DNA from: Bacteroidota bacterium
Lineage (GTDB): Bacteria; Bacteroidota; Bacteroidia; Bacteroidales; Bacteroidaceae
Assembly (NCBI GenBank): GCA_023458215.1
Contig: JAEXAJ010000103.1
Coordinates: 1-8,039, forward strand
Direction: 5' to 3'
DNA: 8,039 bases
The notes under the pieces were generated by a model. The model saw only the letters and a list, made by a program, of their open reading frames with translations. It was not told the origin of the DNA and searched no databases. Shown piece after piece: positions 6,044 through 8,039 of the stretch; within the stretch, counting starts at the first letter, position 1, and every line of letters begins with the position of its first letter. The translations under genes were made by a program, and so were the position numbers.

Positions 6044-7435
6044 TCATTTTTGAATATTTGCTTTCTGCAAACCATACCCCTTCTTCTTATCTTCAGCTTT
6101 CAGCAAGATGGCAAATATAATAGCCAGCACACCAAAGCAAGTAAAGATAATCATCGGAATAGTATAATCATAGATCGGTTTTCCGGCATCGGTTTGACCA
6201 ATGATGCAATAGTTATCTAGCACCTTACCAATCAACAAAGGAACACCCATTAGTCCCCAGTTCTGCACCCAAAAGATCAATGAATAAGCTGTACCCAATT
6301 TATTTTCAGGAATAATCTTAGGAACAGAAGGCCACATAGCAGAGGGCACCAAAGAGAAAGCGATTCCCAACAGAATGATAAGCGCTAAAGCAACCAGCCA
6401 ATTATCAAGGAAAGGAAGAGAGAATGTAAAGTGGATGACAACCAACATGATCGATCCAAGCAACATAATCGTAGCTCCTTTACCCTTACGGTCGTAAAGA
6501 TTACCAAAGAGCGGCGTCAATAAAATGTTACCGAACGGCAGCAAAGAAGGGATGATACCCGACAATGAAGCCTCAATATGAAACTTATTAATCATCAGAC
6601 TCGGAGCGAACTTCAAGAAGGGGAACACTGCCGAATAGAACAATACGCACAACAAAGCAATATACCAAAAACCTTTTAACTTGATAATCTCAAAGATATC
6701 GCTGACACGGAATGGTTCTTCTGCCTCCGTAACTGCATCCGAAGCATCTTCGGCGTCACGGCGTTTATCCATAAGCACAAACACGGTAAAAGAAAGCGTA
6801 CCGATACAAAGTAAAATCAAACCTATCAGGATAGGCATACTGATTACATTATTAAAAGCTCTGCAAAGCAACGGAGTCAATCCGATAGCAAGACCGGTAC
6901 CGATACGTGCCGTAGCCATCTCAAGTCCCATAGCCAAAGCCATCTCCTTACCCTTGAACCACTTCACGATGATTTTAGAAACCGTAATACCTGCAATTTC
7001 TATTCCTACTCCGAACAGTGCATAGCCCAAAGAGGCAATCAGCAGAGGATATCCCCAATCGCTACCGAAGATTGAAACAGTAGCACCCCCGAAATCATGG
7101 GAAACACCATACCATTTGATCGCCACACCCACCAACATAATGCAGGTAGCCATCAATCCCGTAAAGCGAACTCCCATTTTATCCAAAATCATACCACCGA
7201 AAATCAACATCAGGAAGAAGACGTTGAACCAACCGTATGCACTGGTGAACGTTCCATAGTCATCACCGGTCCATCCTAGTCCTCCACCACCAACAGGACT
7301 TTGCAGCAGATCTTGTAGAGGTGCCATCATATCCGTTATGAAATACCCGCAAAGCATTGTAAATGCAACCAGAGACAATACCACCCAACGTGCGGTTTTC
7401 GACTCACTTAATTTTCTTTGAATGTGTTCTTTCAT
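6044..7435 (-). CDS. MFS transporter, 12 TM segments, MFSD1-like
   Basis: A 463-residue inner-membrane carrier of the major facilitator superfamily. Hydrophobic segments lie at about 17-37, 62-84, 92-110, 128-152, 165-190, 198-222, 255-280, 288-310, 320-340, 346-366, 382-404 and 424-446, with an acidic central loop at 223-250 (RRDAEDASDAVTEAEE). The loop 2-3 signature is GMILDKMGVR (81-90) and its counterpart in the second half is GNLYDRKGKG (311-320). The block SLVPSAMWPSVPKIIPENKL (361-380), followed by GTAYS and VQNWGL, resembles MFSD1 of animals, which has been reported to carry dipeptides. A peptide substrate is therefore an inference, and sugars or organic acids remain possible. The start at 7435 leaves a short basic N-terminus before TM1. 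It is first gene of a pair with the PqqD-like gene 25 bases downstream, and has a promoter-like box about 47 bases upstream. Confidence 0.93.
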   Translation of the reverse strand: MKEHIQRKLSESKTARWVVLSLVAFTMLCGYFITDMMAPLQDLLQSPVGGGGLGWTGDDYGTFTSAYGWFNVFFLMLIFGGMILDKMGVRFTGLMATCIMLVGVAIKWYGVSHDFGGATVSIFGSDWGYPLLIASLGYALFGVGIEIAGITVSKIIVKWFKGKEMALAMGLEMATARIGTGLAIGLTPLLCRAFNNVISMPILIGLILLCIGTLSFTVFVLMDKRRDAEDASDAVTEAEEPFRVSDIFEIIKLKGFWYIALLCVLFYSAVFPFLKFAPSLMINKFHIEASLSGIIPSLLPFGNILLTPLFGNLYDRKGKGATIMLLGSIMLVVIHFTFSLPFLDNWLVALALIILLGIAFSLVPSAMWPSVPKIIPENKLGTAYSLIFWVQNWGLMGVPLLIGKVLDNYCIIGQTDAGKPIYDYTIPMIIFTCFGVLAIIFAILLKAEDKKKGYGLQKANIQK

Positions 7436-7481
7436 TTTAGTTTTAATTTATCTCATTATTATATGTTTTCCATAATACACA

Positions 7482-7489
7482 CAAAAGTA
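7482..7489 (-). promoter_or_regulatory. Putative -7 promoter box for the MFS/PqqD-like operon
   Basis: The minus strand reads TACTTTTG, an exact match to TAnnTTTG. Transcription would begin near 7475-7477 with a leader of about 40 bases before the ATG at 7435. No -33 TTTG is seen. The place where it should lie is inside the secG terminator hairpin, so the two signals overlap. Confidence 0.45.
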
Positions 7490-7542
7490 CAAAAAATAAG
7501 CGAAATCACTTATTCATTTTCAGAATTCATGATTTCGCTTAT
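7490..7542 (-). terminator. Intrinsic terminator of secG
   Basis: A 13-bp perfect inverted repeat (ATAAGCGAAATCA at 7496-7508, its complement at 7530-7542) with a 21-base loop. On the minus strand the stem is followed by TTTTTG. It begins 31 bases after the secG stop. The stem is only moderately G+C-rich and the loop is long, so read-through into the MFS gene is possible. A shorter alternative pairing, ATAAG (7496-7500) with CTTAT (7509-7513), also exists. Confidence 0.75.
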
Positions 7543-7573
7543 GTTTTATTACTTTAACCGTATGCTGCCTATC

Positions 7574-7957
7574 TTATTCAGCAGGTTGTTCTGTAGCAGG
7601 TGCAGGAGCTGCAGGTGTTGTAGCAGCAGGAGCCTCGCTTTGTGGAGCAGCTGTACCTACAGGCATGTTATAAGGATTAGTTTTTTCTTCTTGCTGTGCT
7701 TGTTCCATAATAACTTCACCACTCTTATGAGAAGCTGAAGGAACTGTATAAGCAGACGCAATGCTGAAAACGACTAAAACTGCTGCCAGGGTCCATGTTG
7801 CTTTTTCCAGAAAATCCGTAGTTTTGCGTACACCCATGATTTGGTTGGATGATGAAAAACCTGATGACAGACCGCCTCCTTTGGAATTCTGAATCAGTAC
7901 AATGAAGCACATCAGGACAGATGCAATCACCATTAAGATAACTAATAATAAGTACAT
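7574..7957 (-). CDS. secG: Preprotein translocase subunit SecG
   Basis: Membrane partner of SecY and SecE in the SecYEG channel that exports proteins across the inner membrane. The 127-residue protein begins directly with TM1 (about 2-22), then the hallmark loop LIQNSKGGGLSSGF (21-34), with a Gly-rich cytoplasmic stretch, DFLEKATW (48-55), and TM2 (about 54-72). This is the usual SecG layout. The tail (about 85-127) is low complexity, rich in Ala, Pro, Gln, Glu and Thr, and makes the protein somewhat longer than the 110-residue E. coli SecG. I know similar tails from Bacteroidetes SecG proteins. No Shine-Dalgarno sequence precedes the ATG. The gene is read away from the window's right edge and ends in its own hairpin, so it appears to be monocistronic or the last gene of its transcript. 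Confidence 0.95.
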   Translation of the reverse strand: MYLLLVILMVIASVLMCFIVLIQNSKGGGLSSGFSSSNQIMGVRKTTDFLEKATWTLAAVLVVFSIASAYTVPSASHKSGEVIMEQAQQEEKTNPYNMPVGTAAPQSEAPAATTPAAPAPATEQPAE

Positions 7958-8014
7958 TTTGTTATTTTGATTTAGCGTTAATAATCAATTTCTCTAAAAA
8001 TCTGATTTGGTCTG

Positions 8015-8022
8015 CAAAGTAA
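8015..8022 (-). promoter_or_regulatory. Possible -7 promoter box for secG
   Basis: The minus strand reads TTACTTTG, one mismatch from TAnnTTTG, about 58 bases before the secG ATG. The -33 region would be at or beyond the window edge, so it cannot be checked. secG could also be transcribed from further upstream. Confidence 0.35.
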
Positions 8023-8039
8023 GCATTTTTTTTTGGATA

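Noticed and set aside
6681..7025. 114-codon open frame on the plus strand within the MFS gene
   Set aside because: Antisense shadow of transmembrane segments. Its composition follows from complementing the hydrophobic codons of the MFS gene.
8026..8034. T-run near the right edge as a terminator of an upstream gene
   Set aside because: I find no hairpin beside it, and it sits just upstream of a possible secG promoter box, where A/T tracts are common.

Overview
The window looks like chromosomal DNA of a Bacteroides-type gut bacterium (phylum Bacteroidota). Several promoter-like sites match the Bacteroidota -7 consensus TAnnTTTG, start codons follow A-rich leaders with no clear Shine-Dalgarno sequence, and the proteins are Bacteroides-like: an exported multi-domain GH3 glycosidase, a DUF4831-type exported protein, and a SecG with a low-complexity tail. 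These traits fix the phylum well and the genus fairly well. They do not fix the species.

Left part (1-3082). The first 60 bases, read on the minus strand, look like the 5' end of a tmRNA gene (ssrA) that runs off the window. Divergent from it is a long gene for an exported GH3 beta-glycosidase with a C-terminal discoidin-like domain. The space between them holds a promoter-like site for each direction.

Middle (3083-5663). Downstream on the plus strand lies a lipoprotein of the 6-phosphogluconolactonase-like beta-propeller lactonase family. A large AT-rich inverted repeat built from heptamers separates it from the GH3 gene. After the lactonase comes a 95-base element with four copies of one motif in alternating orientation, then a promoter-like site and an exported DUF4831-type protein. 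A 22-bp perfect hairpin with T-runs on both sides ends this strand and the opposing one.

Right part (5664-8039). All genes here are on the minus strand. secG, a preprotein translocase subunit, is transcribed first and followed by a hairpin terminator. Just downstream is a two-gene operon: a 12-TM MFS transporter resembling eukaryotic MFSD1, then 25 bases later a small PqqD-like protein.

Functionally, the GH3 enzyme and the exported lactonase may act together on sugars outside the cytoplasm. The MFS/PqqD pair is a separate unit of unknown substrate. ssrA and secG are housekeeping genes. No SusC/SusD pair, mobile element, CRISPR array or defence cassette is visible. The points most worth a second look are the two structured intergenic repeats, the standalone PqqD-like protein paired with the transporter, and the lipoprotein form of the lactonase.
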